From positions 62,001 through 126,000 of the forward strand of contig CAJMOF010000007.1 of NCBI GenBank assembly GCA_905215065.1: a DNA stretch of 64,000 nucleotides. The letters are read 5' to 3'. Origin of the DNA: an uncultured bacterium. Its GTDB lineage: Bacteria > Actinomycetota > Coriobacteriia > Coriobacteriales > Coriobacteriaceae. A program made the position numbers and the translations under genes. This document shows positions 44,147-52,165 of this stretch, in pieces (position 1 is the first letter of the stretch; every line of letters starts with the position of its first letter). The notes beneath the pieces were generated by a model, which saw only the letters and a program-made list of their open reading frames with translations, was not told the origin of the DNA and did not search any database.

Positions 44147-45346
44147 CTAGAGCTTGTGGTGGCGCTCTTCCTTACGTTCCTCGGCTGCCTGCTCCTCCTG
44201 CTTAAAGGCGGGGTCGTCGGGGGTGACGAGCTCATCCTCGTGCGTGCGCTTGTTGTAATGGTGGCGCAGCACGGGCTCAAACAGATGTAGATGCTTGGCA
44301 AAGGCCGCCGAGCCAATGGCGAGCACGGTAAAGATGAGCACGCGCATGGGCACCTCGACCTGGTTGATCGCGGCGGCGCCGGCCGAAAGCATAATGCACC
44401 AGGCATAGATGAGCAGCACAGCCTGCTTTTGGTTGTAGCCCTCTTGGATCAGGCGGTGGTGGATGTGGCCCTTGTCGGCCTGCCCGATGCTAATGTGGGC
44501 GCGCTTGCGGCGCACGATGGCGCTAAACGTGTCGATGATGGGCACGCCGGCAACGATGAGCGGGATGATAAGCGAGGTGAGCGCGGCGGTGCGGCTCACG
44601 TTGAGTAGCGAGATGGAGCCCAGCGCAAAGCCCAGAAGCAGCGACCCCGAGTCGCCCAAGAAGATGCTTGCGGGGTTGAAGTTGTAGCGCAAAAAGGCCA
44701 GACAGGCGCCAAAGAGCGCAATGGAGAGCGCGGCGGCGTCGATGCGGCCCGAGAGAACGGCCATCGAAAACATGGTGAACGACGCGATGCCGCAGATGCC
44801 CGTGGCTAAGCCGTCGAGGCCGTCGATGAGGTTAATGATGTTGGTGAATGCCACCAGATAGATCACGGTGATGGGGTAGGTGAGCCATCCGAGCATGATT
44901 TCGCCGGGGGCAAACGGGTTGACGATGACGCCGATGCGCAGGCCACCCACGCAGGCGATGAGCGCAGCGAGGACCTGTCCGGCCAGCTTTTGCTTGGGCT
45001 TGAGCTGGAAGACGTCATCGATAGCGCCGGTCGCAAAGATGACGGTAAAGGAGAGCGCCAGCATGGGATAGCTAATGTGAAGGCGCGGGTGCGGCACCAG
45101 GACGGGTGGCCAGCCTAGGTGCCAGGTGCCTAGGATTTGCACAATGCAGGCAACGACCAGGCCCAAAAACACCGCCGTTCCGCCCAAACGCGGGATGGGC
45201 TTTGTGTTGATGCGGCGCTTAGAAGGATAGTCGACGGCGTCGAGCTTAATTGCCAAGCGCTTGACCAGGGGCACCATGAGGAAGGTCGTGATAAAGGCCG
45301 CCGCTGCCACGCATAGGTACGGTATGTAGCTCGGGGATGAAGCCAT
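44147..45346 (-). CDS. Undecaprenyl-phosphate sugar-1-phosphate transferase (WecA/TagO/MraY-like)
   Basis: About 399 residues with ~11 transmembrane helices. The Asp-rich GAIDDVFQLK, NLIDGLDGLA, FNPASIFLGDSGS and the late cytoplasmic GQADKGHIHHRL are signatures of the polyprenyl-phosphate N-acetylhexosamine-1-phosphate transferase family; the HIHH motif points to WecA/TagO rather than MraY. It would start a wall teichoic acid, exopolysaccharide or similar glycan. The C-terminal tail (~40 residues) is charged. The start is uncertain between an ATG at 45346 and a TTG at 45364; neither has a strong ribosome site. Confidence 0.9.
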   Translation of the reverse strand: MASSPSYIPYLCVAAAAFITTFLMVPLVKRLAIKLDAVDYPSKRRINTKPIPRLGGTAVFLGLVVACIVQILGTWHLGWPPVLVPHPRLHISYPMLALSFTVIFATGAIDDVFQLKPKQKLAGQVLAALIACVGGLRIGVIVNPFAPGEIMLGWLTYPITVIYLVAFTNIINLIDGLDGLATGICGIASFTMFSMAVLSGRIDAAALSIALFGACLAFLRYNFNPASIFLGDSGSLLLGFALGSISLLNVSRTAALTSLIIPLIVAGVPIIDTFSAIVRRKRAHISIGQADKGHIHHRLIQEGYNQKQAVLLIYAWCIMLSAGAAAINQVEVPMRVLIFTVLAIGSAAFAKHLHLFEPVLRHHYNKRTHEDELVTPDDPAFKQEEQAAEERKEERHHKL

Positions 45347-45537
45347 GAATCTAAAAACCGCCAAGCGTCGAAGGAAAAGGTCAGAAGAACGCCATGCGCA
45401 AAGGGCATAGCCGAACCATGATACTCGACCACGGGGGGTGCATGGAATTGCATGCAGCGATAATCACGCGCTTACCAGATATTGGGATGTTGTCGATGCT
45501 TGTCGGGATACCGGCGGGGATCCATATGGGCTGTAAT

Positions 45538-45564
45538 GGTGGTTTTCGGCAAATGAAAACCACC
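45538..45564. terminator. Perfect 10-bp hairpin
   Basis: GGTGGTTTTC pairs with GAAAACCACC around GGCAAAT. It lies between the candidate structured RNA and the WecA/TagO-type gene on the minus strand and may be a second terminator. Confidence 0.5.
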
Positions 45565-45579
45565 CCCCACGTTACGAAA

Positions 45580-45725
45580 ATGAACCCACCTAAAACAGGT
45601 GGGTGCCCTCATCGACTGTTCCAGCGTCCTTAACAACGAAGGATACCTGTACTAGGTACGACTGTGTGGGCTCCCTAAATAAACGCGACGGTTCACCCAG
45701 TTGCTCCGCGGGGGGCGGAATACCT
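45580..45725 (-). ncRNA. Candidate structured RNA with intrinsic terminator, minus strand
   Basis: A ~145-nt stretch with no reading frame but dense local complementarity. On the minus strand, in order: GGGAGCCC that can pair with GGGCACCC, small stems TACCT/AGGTA and TCCTT/AAGGA, and a 3' hairpin ACCCACCT-GTTTT-AGGTGGGT (45584-45604) followed by TCATTTT. ACAGTCG occurs twice. The arrangement of an extended stem with a terminal GGTGGG hairpin reminds me of Gram-positive 6S RNAs, but I cannot confirm this. The 524 bp between the two flanking genes otherwise lack coding sequence. Confidence 0.4.
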
Positions 45726-45743
45726 ACATCATAAAGCGGCACT

Positions 45744-45771
45744 TTGTCGATTCCAGTCTTGACATTATAAA
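45744..45771 (+). promoter_or_regulatory. Probable promoter of the radical-SAM gene
   Basis: TTGTCG (-35), 16-bp spacer, TATAAA (-10), giving a ~95-nt leader to the ATG at 45871. Confidence 0.4.
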
Positions 45772-45870
45772 AATCGTGTCGGACGATTACGGCGCCTTGG
45801 GCTCGAGCCGTCTGTGCGGTTGGTCCCTTTACGTTTGAGCTGCTGAATCATTGTTTTGGAGCATGTTTTT

Positions 45871-46809
45871 ATGCCGACGTCGTTGACCGAACTTTTTTCG
45901 CCCGCCTGCCATTTGTGTCCGCGCCGTTGCGGTGCGGCGCGCGACGAGGGCGCGCGTGGCGTGTGCGGCGCCGACAACACGCTTAAGGTCGCCCGCGCGG
46001 CGCTCCATATGTGGGAGGAGCCGCCCATTTCGGGCGAGGCCGGCTCGGGTACGATTTTCTTTAGCGGCTGTTCGCTCAAATGTATCTACTGCCAAAACCA
46101 CGAGATCTCGACGGGCAATTTCGGTCTTGAGATTTCGCCCGAGCGTTTGGTCGAGATTATGCTGGAGCTGCAGGACCAGGGCGCCAATAACATCAACCTG
46201 GTGACGGCGACGCACTATGCGCACTTGTTGCCTGCCGCGATTGCCGCGGCACGGACGCGCGGGTTGGTCATCCCAATTGTCTACAACACGAGTGGTTACG
46301 AGCGCGCGAGTGCCGTGGCGGCGCTGGGCGACCTGGTCGACGTGTGGCTTACGGACTTTAAATATGCCGATGCCGGGCTTGCGCAGTCGCTTTCTCATAT
46401 TAAGGACTACCCGCGCGTGGCCGTGTCGGGTCTGGCCCAGATGGCGCGCGAGATTGAGCGCCGCGGGGGAGAGCTGGTAGACGAGGACGGGCTCATGAGG
46501 CGCGGCATAATCGTGCGTCATCTGGTGCTGCCGGGGCATGCGGACGATTCGTGCCGCGTGTTGGACCTGGTGTGGCAGACGGTGGGCGACGTGCCGATCT
46601 CGGTCATGAACCAGTACACGCCCAATGCCCTCATGCGCGAACAAGGCGGCGACCTGGCGCGCGCCGTGACGCGCGAGGAGTACGAGCAGGTACTCGACCA
46701 TGCCGACGACCTGGGCTTTACGACGATGTTTTGGCAAGAAGGCGGCGCGGTAGACGAGAGCTTTACCCCGGCGTTCGACACCACCGGTGTTCTTACCAGC
46801 GCAAAGTAG
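45871..46809 (+). CDS. Radical-SAM activating-enzyme-like protein (PflX/COG1313 type)
   Basis: A 312-residue radical-SAM protein. The Fe-S motif is in SGCSLKCIYCQNHEIS (CxxxCxxC). The N-terminus has extra cysteines, ACHLCPRRCGA and GVCGAD, typical of the PflX group. These resemble pyruvate formate-lyase activase but have no proven target. GGAG lies 9 nt before the ATG; an upstream TTG is less likely. Functional target unknown; no glycyl radical enzyme gene lies within the window. Confidence 0.88.
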   Translation: MPTSLTELFSPACHLCPRRCGAARDEGARGVCGADNTLKVARAALHMWEEPPISGEAGSGTIFFSGCSLKCIYCQNHEISTGNFGLEISPERLVEIMLELQDQGANNINLVTATHYAHLLPAAIAAARTRGLVIPIVYNTSGYERASAVAALGDLVDVWLTDFKYADAGLAQSLSHIKDYPRVAVSGLAQMAREIERRGGELVDEDGLMRRGIIVRHLVLPGHADDSCRVLDLVWQTVGDVPISVMNQYTPNALMREQGGDLARAVTREEYEQVLDHADDLGFTTMFWQEGGAVDESFTPAFDTTGVLTSAK

Positions 46810-46816
46810 CTCTGCT

Positions 46817-46981
46817 GAGTAGTCTTTTTGGGACGGGGCTTTTTTAGCCCCAGCAGAGAGCGCACACGTTTTGGCCGATTAACGGCAGGGGCAGCTAAAA
46901 AGCCCCGTCCCAAAAAGACTACTCTCGGCAGGGGTCGAGCCGGCATCTGAAAGTAGCTAAAACAGCCGCGTCCCAAAAAGA
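46817..46981. repeat. GGGACGGGGC hairpin repeats (family B): one full copy and one partial copy
   Basis: GAGTAGTCTTTTTGGGACGG (46817 onward) pairs with the arm ending at 46924, which is its near reverse complement; AGCCCC/GGGGCAGCT forms the inner stem. A second, single arm (TAGCTAAAACAGCCGCGTCCC, truncated) follows at 46953. These sit directly after the radical-SAM stop codon and before the tRNA promoter. Confidence 0.75.
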
Positions 46982-46995
46982 CTGGGTATTGGGCG

Positions 46996-47023
46996 TTGAC
47001 AGTTGGCGAGCCGTAGGTAAAAT
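46996..47023 (+). promoter_or_regulatory. Promoter of tRNA-Ala
   Basis: TTGACA (46996-47001), 16-bp spacer, TAAAAT (47018-47023), with the tRNA beginning 14 bp further on. Confidence 0.75.
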
Positions 47024-47036
47024 ATCAACTTGTCCT

Positions 47037-47109
47037 GGGGACGTAGCTCAGTTGGGAGAGCGCTGCCGTCGCATGGCAGAGGCCGAGGGTTCGACTCCCT
47101 TCGTCTCCA
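47037..47109 (+). tRNA. tRNA-Ala (anticodon CGC)
   Basis: A complete cloverleaf of 73 nt: acceptor GGGGACG/CGTCTCC, D arm GCTC/GAGC, anticodon stem CTGCC/GGCAG with loop GTCGCAT (anticodon CGC), T loop TTCGACT. The third acceptor pair is G3:U70, the identity element for alanine. The 3' CCA is not encoded. Confidence 0.95.
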
Positions 47110-47123
47110 CCCTTGGATTTGAT

Positions 47124-47156
47124 AAGCCGCTGACATTGTGTCGGCGGCTTTTTTTA
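47124..47156 (+). terminator. Terminator after tRNA-Ala
   Basis: AAGCCGCTGACA pairs with TGTCGGCGGCTT around a short loop, followed by seven T residues. Confidence 0.8.
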
Positions 47157-47173
47157 AAAGAAAGGGCTGTACC

Positions 47174-47614
47174 ATGGCCAAGCTTGAGTCCCAACCACTG
47201 TCTGCCGAGGAACGCGCCGAGTTGGAAGAGCTCCGCGCCGAGAAAGCTCGTCGCGAGGCCCAGGAAGAGGCACGCCGCGAGCGTGAGGAGCTGGCCGCCC
47301 TGCGTGCCGAGCGCGAGAAGGCCGAGGAGGCCGCCGCGAACGTCGCCCCCGCGCCCAAGCCCGCCGCCGCGAAGCCCGCGCCCACCGCACCTAAACCTCA
47401 GCCTAAAAAGGTCGCTCGTTCCAAGTCCGTCGAGCCCAAGCCGAGCCGTGACGAGATGACCTTTGCCCAGCGCATGGTTACCTCCAAGGAGCCTACGGGC
47501 GAGAACGAGATCCCTGGCATGGCGCCGGCTCAAAAAATCATCATTGTCCTTGCCCTCATCGCGTTTGTCATCTTTATGGGCTACACGATCCTGACCAGCA
47601 TGGGCCTGCTCTAG
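47174..47614 (+). CDS. Small coiled-coil membrane-anchored protein, unknown function
   Basis: A 146-residue protein. Residues ~5-55 are a charged Glu/Arg/Ala coiled coil; ~56-90 is a Pro/Ala/Lys linker; the C-terminal hydrophobic segment (KIIIVLALIAFVIFMGYTIL) is a single membrane anchor. It resembles the protein at 20-1801 in general design only. GAAAGGG lies ~9 nt before the ATG. I cannot name a family. Confidence 0.7.
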   Translation: MAKLESQPLSAEERAELEELRAEKARREAQEEARREREELAALRAEREKAEEAAANVAPAPKPAAAKPAPTAPKPQPKKVARSKSVEPKPSRDEMTFAQRMVTSKEPTGENEIPGMAPAQKIIIVLALIAFVIFMGYTILTSMGLL

Positions 47615-47698
47615 CCCATTCGCGCTGGGTGCCATGCCCGAACACTCTGCCCTTTTCCAACCCTCAACCTCTGCACAACGCATCCGAAAGGTCGCCCC

Positions 47699-49204
47699 AT
47701 GGCTTTGACCGACATCTCGCATCCCACCGACATTGCAATGCTCACCGATCTGTACGAGCTCACTATGGCCCAGGGCCTGTGGGAGAGCGGCAAGGCCAAT
47801 GAGCAGGGTTGTTTTACCGCGTTTTACCGCGACCATCCCTTTGGCAGCGCCTATGCCGTCATGTGCGGCACCGCCGAGCTGCCCGAGCTGGTCGAGAACC
47901 TGCGCTTTACGCCCGAGGATATCGACTACCTCACCTCACTCCAGGCCCCGGCCGGCGGTGCGATGTTCAAGCCTGCATTCCTCGACTACCTGCGCGATTT
48001 TCATGCACATGTAAACATCGACGCCGTCCCCGAGGGCGAGCTCGTCTTTCCGCGCGAACCCATGGTTCGCGTCACCGGTCCCGCGCTGGAGTGCCAGCTG
48101 CTCGAAACGGCGCTGCTCAACATCGTCGGCTTCCAGACGCTTGTCGCCACCAAGACGGCGCGCGTGGTGCTGGCGGCGGACGGCCGTCCCGTTGCCGAGT
48201 TTGGCCTGCGCCGCGCCCAGGGTCCCGATGGCGGGCTGGCCGTCGCGCGCGCGAGCTACGTTGCCGGCTGCTCCTCTACGTCCAATGTGCTCGCCGGCCG
48301 CCGCTACGGTATTCCCGTCTTTGGCACGCATGCGCACAGCTGGGTCATGAGCTTCGACTCCGAGCTCGAGGCCTTCCGCGCCTTTGCCAAGTCGAGCCCC
48401 AAGAATTGCACGCTGCTCATCGACACCTACGACGTACGCGAGGGTTGCGAGCATGCCATTACGGTTGCCAAGGAGATGGAAGCGGTGGGCGAGCGCCTGT
48501 CGGCCATTCGCATCGACTCCGGCGACCTCGCCAAGCTCTCCAAGTATGTGCGCGGCCGTTTTGATGCCGAGGGCCTGCCCTATGTGGGGATCTCGGTTTC
48601 TAACGATTTGGATGAGTACACGATTCAGTCGCTGCTCGACCAGGGCGCGCCTATCGATAGCTTTGGCGTGGGCACCAAGCTCGCGACCTGCTACGACCAG
48701 CCGGCGCTGGGCGGCGTGTACAAGCTCGCCGCCCGCCGTGCGAGTGAGACGGACCCGTGGACGCCGGTGGTCAAGCTCTCCGAGCAGCCCTACAAGCGCA
48801 CGATCCCGGGTGTGCAACGCGTGCGCCGTTATTACGACGGCTTTGGCGGCCCAGTCTGCGACATGATCTACGACGAGGACCATCTGGCGGGGGAGGGCGC
48901 CGCGCGCGGCAATACCCTCGTGGCCGTGAATGATGCCGCTCTGGTGACCGACGTGTCCGAACTTGAGTATCGCGAGCTGCTGGTGCCGATCGTGCGCGAT
49001 GGCAGTGCGGTGGCTCCGCGTGAGAGCATCCAGGACGCGCGCGAGCGTTGCGCCTGGGCACTTGACCATCTGGACGCAGCTTTCAAGCGCTTCCTGTACC
49101 CGCAGACCTATGTGGTGGGCATGGAGCAGGGCCTGGCTCAGGTGCGCGACGAGCTCGTGCGCAAGAACATGGCTGCGGCTTCGGCCTTCCCCTGGGCAAA
49201 ATGA
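47699..49204 (+). CDS. pncB: Nicotinate phosphoribosyltransferase
   Basis: A 501-residue enzyme of the NAD salvage pathway, turning nicotinate and PRPP into nicotinate mononucleotide with ATP. LTDLYELTMAQGL at the start, EFGLRRAQGPDGG, FGTHAHSWVMSF, and DSFGVGTKLATC are conserved NAPRTase parts. GAAAGG precedes the ATG. Single gene; the downstream hairpin at 49211 starts 7 bp after the stop. Confidence 0.95.
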   Translation: MALTDISHPTDIAMLTDLYELTMAQGLWESGKANEQGCFTAFYRDHPFGSAYAVMCGTAELPELVENLRFTPEDIDYLTSLQAPAGGAMFKPAFLDYLRDFHAHVNIDAVPEGELVFPREPMVRVTGPALECQLLETALLNIVGFQTLVATKTARVVLAADGRPVAEFGLRRAQGPDGGLAVARASYVAGCSSTSNVLAGRRYGIPVFGTHAHSWVMSFDSELEAFRAFAKSSPKNCTLLIDTYDVREGCEHAITVAKEMEAVGERLSAIRIDSGDLAKLSKYVRGRFDAEGLPYVGISVSNDLDEYTIQSLLDQGAPIDSFGVGTKLATCYDQPALGGVYKLAARRASETDPWTPVVKLSEQPYKRTIPGVQRVRRYYDGFGGPVCDMIYDEDHLAGEGAARGNTLVAVNDAALVTDVSELEYRELLVPIVRDGSAVAPRESIQDARERCAWALDHLDAAFKRFLYPQTYVVGMEQGLAQVRDELVRKNMAAASAFPWAK

Positions 49205-49210
49205 TCCGAA

Positions 49211-49247
49211 GGGGACGGAGGAAAAATGATCATTTTCGTCCGTTCCG
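49211..49247. repeat. GGACGGAGGAAAA palindrome (family H), copy 1
   Basis: GGGGACGGAGGAAAAATGA continues into TCATTTTCGTCCGTTCC, forming a near-palindrome centred on TGATCA. A related copy is at 58478. It may terminate pncB. Confidence 0.6.
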
Positions 49248-49307
49248 CACCAGGCGCCCCGACTGCCCCAGCTCGCCCGAACGCTCGACATTCGATTGGT
49301 TTGACGT

Positions 49308-50435
49308 ATGACGACTTCTTATAAAACGATGGTGGTAAAGATCGGTTCGTCCACGGTGGTGGGCGCCGACGGCAAGGTCAACCGCGCCTTTATCGGCGGG
49401 CTTGCCGACCAGGCCGCAGCGCTGCGCGAGCTTGGCTGGCGCCTGGTCGTGGTGAGCTCGGGTGCCATTGCCTGCGGCTATCCCGTGCTGGGCTTCGACC
49501 GCAAGCCGGTCGGTGACCTGCCGAGCCTGCAGGCCTGCGCCTCGGCCGGTCAGTGCATCATCTCGTCGGCCTACGACGAGGAGTTCCATGCGCGCGACCT
49601 GCTCACCTCGCTCGTGCTGCTCACGCGTCACGACACGGCGCGCCGCACGTCCTACCTGCACGCGCGCGACGCCCTGCTGCGCCTGGTGGAGCTGGGCGTG
49701 GTGCCGGTCGTCAACGAGAACGACACCGTTACCGTCGATGAGATCAAGTTCGGCGACAACGACACGCTGGCGGCGCTTGTGAGCTGCCTGGTTTCTGCCG
49801 ATCTGTGCGTGACGCTCTCGGACATCGATGGCCTCTACACCGCCAATCCGCATGAGGATCCGACGGCCGAGTTTATCCCGGTCGTGCATAAGATCGATGC
49901 CAAGATTATCGCCTCGGCGGGCGATTCTTCCACATCGGTGGGTACGGGCGGCATGATCACCAAGATTCGCGCGAGCCGCATTCTCATGACGGCGGGCATT
50001 CAAAGCGTGATTTGCTCGGGCGAGGAGCCCGATGCGCTCGTGCGTCTGGCCCGCGGCGAGAGCGTGGGTACGCTGTTCGATCCGCCGGCGGAGCGCCTGG
50101 ACATTGCGCCGCGCAAGTTGTGGATCGCACTGGGTGACAAGGCGCATGGCTCGGTGACGGTCGATGATGGCGCCGCGAAGGCGCTGGTCAGCCGCGGATC
50201 GTCGCTGCTCGCGGTGGGTATTCGCGAGGTCGATGGCCAGTTTGCCGAGGGCGATGTGCTCGACGTGTGCGACCCGAGCGGCATGGTTGTCGCCCGTGGT
50301 ATCGCCGAGGCCGATTCGGACGTGCTGGAGCTTGCAGCCGGCCGCCGCCAGGACCAGATTGCCAGCAACCGCCTGCTCGCAGACCTGGCCGAGAAGCCCG
50401 CGATCCATAGGGACAACTTGATAGTGTTCGCCTAA
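49308..50435 (+). CDS. proB: Glutamate 5-kinase with PUA domain
   Basis: A 375-residue enzyme for the first step of proline synthesis. The amino-acid-kinase domain has VVKIGSSTVVG, VSSGAIACGYPVLG, VNENDTVTVDEIKFGDND and GTGGMITKIRAS. A C-terminal PUA domain (~residues 275-360, including AKALVSRGSSLLAVGI) follows. The ATG has no good ribosome site, so the start is less sure. proA is 1.7 kb downstream, separated by an oppositely oriented gene, so the pair is not a simple operon. Confidence 0.94.
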   Translation: MTTSYKTMVVKIGSSTVVGADGKVNRAFIGGLADQAAALRELGWRLVVVSSGAIACGYPVLGFDRKPVGDLPSLQACASAGQCIISSAYDEEFHARDLLTSLVLLTRHDTARRTSYLHARDALLRLVELGVVPVVNENDTVTVDEIKFGDNDTLAALVSCLVSADLCVTLSDIDGLYTANPHEDPTAEFIPVVHKIDAKIIASAGDSSTSVGTGGMITKIRASRILMTAGIQSVICSGEEPDALVRLARGESVGTLFDPPAERLDIAPRKLWIALGDKAHGSVTVDDGAAKALVSRGSSLLAVGIREVDGQFAEGDVLDVCDPSGMVVARGIAEADSDVLELAAGRRQDQIASNRLLADLAEKPAIHRDNLIVFA

Positions 50436-50449
50436 CCAATTGACGCTGC

Positions 50450-50548
50450 AAACGCCCCTAAGCGGCAATCTGACGTTCAATCGTCGGGCATGACCAAAAG
50501 GTCAATGCCCTCCTCTTTCACGTCACCTTGCTCGCTTAGGGGCGTTTT
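50450..50548. repeat. Long palindrome (family G), copy 2
   Basis: AAACGCCCCTAAGCG pairs exactly with CGCTTAGGGGCGTTT as outer stem. The apex GGGCATGACCAAAAGGTC and AATGCCC matches that of 2941-3036. It begins 14 bp past the proB stop and can terminate it. Confidence 0.7.
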
Positions 50549-50580
50549 CGCTTTCTGTCCTCTACCAGCGGCATTGTCGT

Positions 50581-50632
50581 TGCCGGCACTTGGGGACGTT
50601 CCTATTGTGCCGGCAGAAGGGGACACTCCTTT
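50581..50632. repeat. GGGGAC/TGCCGGCA repeat (family E), copy 4
   Basis: TGCCGGCACTTGGGGACGTT followed by TGTGCCGGCAGAAGGGGACA. It ends 1 bp before the stop of the minus-strand S33 gene. Confidence 0.6.
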
Positions 50633-50633
50633 G

Positions 50634-52052
50634 CTAGAAGATCTGGCGCAGGTCTCCGCGGTTGAGGGCTTCGTCGAAGAGGTGCTTGAACACCACGCTG
50701 CCGTGCAAGCCGTCGTGCTCGAACTCGTTGGTCACCCAGGCATGCGAGTTGCCCACGCGGCTGAGCGTATCGAGCTGCATGCCCGAGTCCACGTACATGT
50801 CATCGAAGTACACCGCGGCCTGCAGGGGCACCTCGTTGCACGCCAGGCGCTGCGGGTCGTAGATCTTGTCCCAGCTTGTGTCTTCCATAAGCAGATCCAT
50901 CGCCGGCTTGAAGGGCTTAAGTTCGGGCATCTGCTCAAACATCCACGGGAACATGGCCTCGCCGGTAAACATGAGCGGTCGCGTGAGCGTGTCGAACTCG
51001 GCACGATGGGCCTTCTCTTCTGCCGCGGCCCAGCGAATGGGCATGGTGTCGCCGTCGGCGTAGATGAACTCCTGAAGCGTCCAGTACAGCGGATTCGTGC
51101 GCGTGTTGGTGCGCTCGAAGGCGCGCATCAAAAAGCTGTCGGATACCGAGGCGCCGCAGGCCAGCGTGCCGTCGCCGTCAACAAAAGCATGATCGATAAT
51201 CCAATGCATGCGCTCAAAGCTCGGCTTCATGCCAAAGTCGCTGCCCATGAGCTGCAGGCGTTCGACCGTCATCGGCGAGCCGTCGGGTAGCACGGGCTTT
51301 TGCTCCTCGAGGGCATCTGCCAGGGCCGCCACGCGCTCGACGTCGGCGGGGTAGCGGTTGTAATACTGCTGCGTCTTGGCAGCCATGCGCGGGAAGGTGT
51401 GCGCGTAGACCTCGCTTGCGCTCGCCGGTACGTGGGGGATGCCGCCGCAGGTAAAGCTTGCCGCCACGCCCTCGGGGAAGAGCGACAGGTAGCTCAGCGT
51501 CAAAAAGCCGCCGTAGCTCTGCCCGAGCGTGACCCAGGGCCTGCCGCCAAAGCCCACCAGGCGCAGGTACTCAAAATCGCGCACGATGGAGCTGGCGAGG
51601 TGGCGCTTGAGGAAGTCCGCCTGCGAGCGGTCCGCATCGGCGCCGGCTGCCTCGGCACGCTCGCCCAGTGCGGCAATCGTGCGTCCGTCTACACAGCTGC
51701 TGCGTCCGGTGCCGCGCTGGTCGGGCAGGACGACGCGGAAGTGCTTGACGGCCTCCTCGATCCAGCCGTCGCTTGTGGGTGACAGCGGACGCGGGCTCTC
51801 GCCGCCGGGGCCGCCCTGCAAAAACAGGAGCAGTGGCAGATCGTCGTTGATGCGGTCGGGCGCGCAAACCACACGGTAGAAGAGCTTGATGCTCTCGGGC
51901 GCACCTGCGATGGGCGCCGGCATGGCGCCGCGGCGCATGGTGCTGCCGACGGCCAGGAGCATCGGCTCCAGGCCGCGCCAGTCGAGGGGGACGTCGATGC
52001 TGTGGTCCTCGACATACAGGCCGGGGACGTGGTACGAAGTGATGAGGGCCAT
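50634..52052 (-). CDS. S33-family alpha/beta hydrolase, proline iminopeptidase-like
   Basis: A 472-residue alpha/beta hydrolase. LQGGPGGESP carries the oxyanion HGGPG-like motif, DQRGTGRS follows, and the nucleophile Ser is in LGQSYGGFLTL (~residue 180). The cap region is long, as in S33 tripeptidyl/prolyl aminopeptidases. It may release N-terminal proline from peptides. The start is the ATG with GGAAG upstream; the frame runs open beyond it without a site. It lies between proB and proA but reads in the opposite direction. Confidence 0.88.
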   Translation of the reverse strand: MALITSYHVPGLYVEDHSIDVPLDWRGLEPMLLAVGSTMRRGAMPAPIAGAPESIKLFYRVVCAPDRINDDLPLLLFLQGGPGGESPRPLSPTSDGWIEEAVKHFRVVLPDQRGTGRSSCVDGRTIAALGERAEAAGADADRSQADFLKRHLASSIVRDFEYLRLVGFGGRPWVTLGQSYGGFLTLSYLSLFPEGVAASFTCGGIPHVPASASEVYAHTFPRMAAKTQQYYNRYPADVERVAALADALEEQKPVLPDGSPMTVERLQLMGSDFGMKPSFERMHWIIDHAFVDGDGTLACGASVSDSFLMRAFERTNTRTNPLYWTLQEFIYADGDTMPIRWAAAEEKAHRAEFDTLTRPLMFTGEAMFPWMFEQMPELKPFKPAMDLLMEDTSWDKIYDPQRLACNEVPLQAAVYFDDMYVDSGMQLDTLSRVGNSHAWVTNEFEHDGLHGSVVFKHLFDEALNRGDLRQIF

Positions 52053-52165
52053 GTGAGTCTTCCGTTCGTTGCGGTGTTTCGGGTTGACCAATTCTACCGC
52101 CGCGGGCGAGGCCATGCGCAAATCGGCTACCATGGTGGGCAAACTACTAAGAGAAAGGGCCGCCC

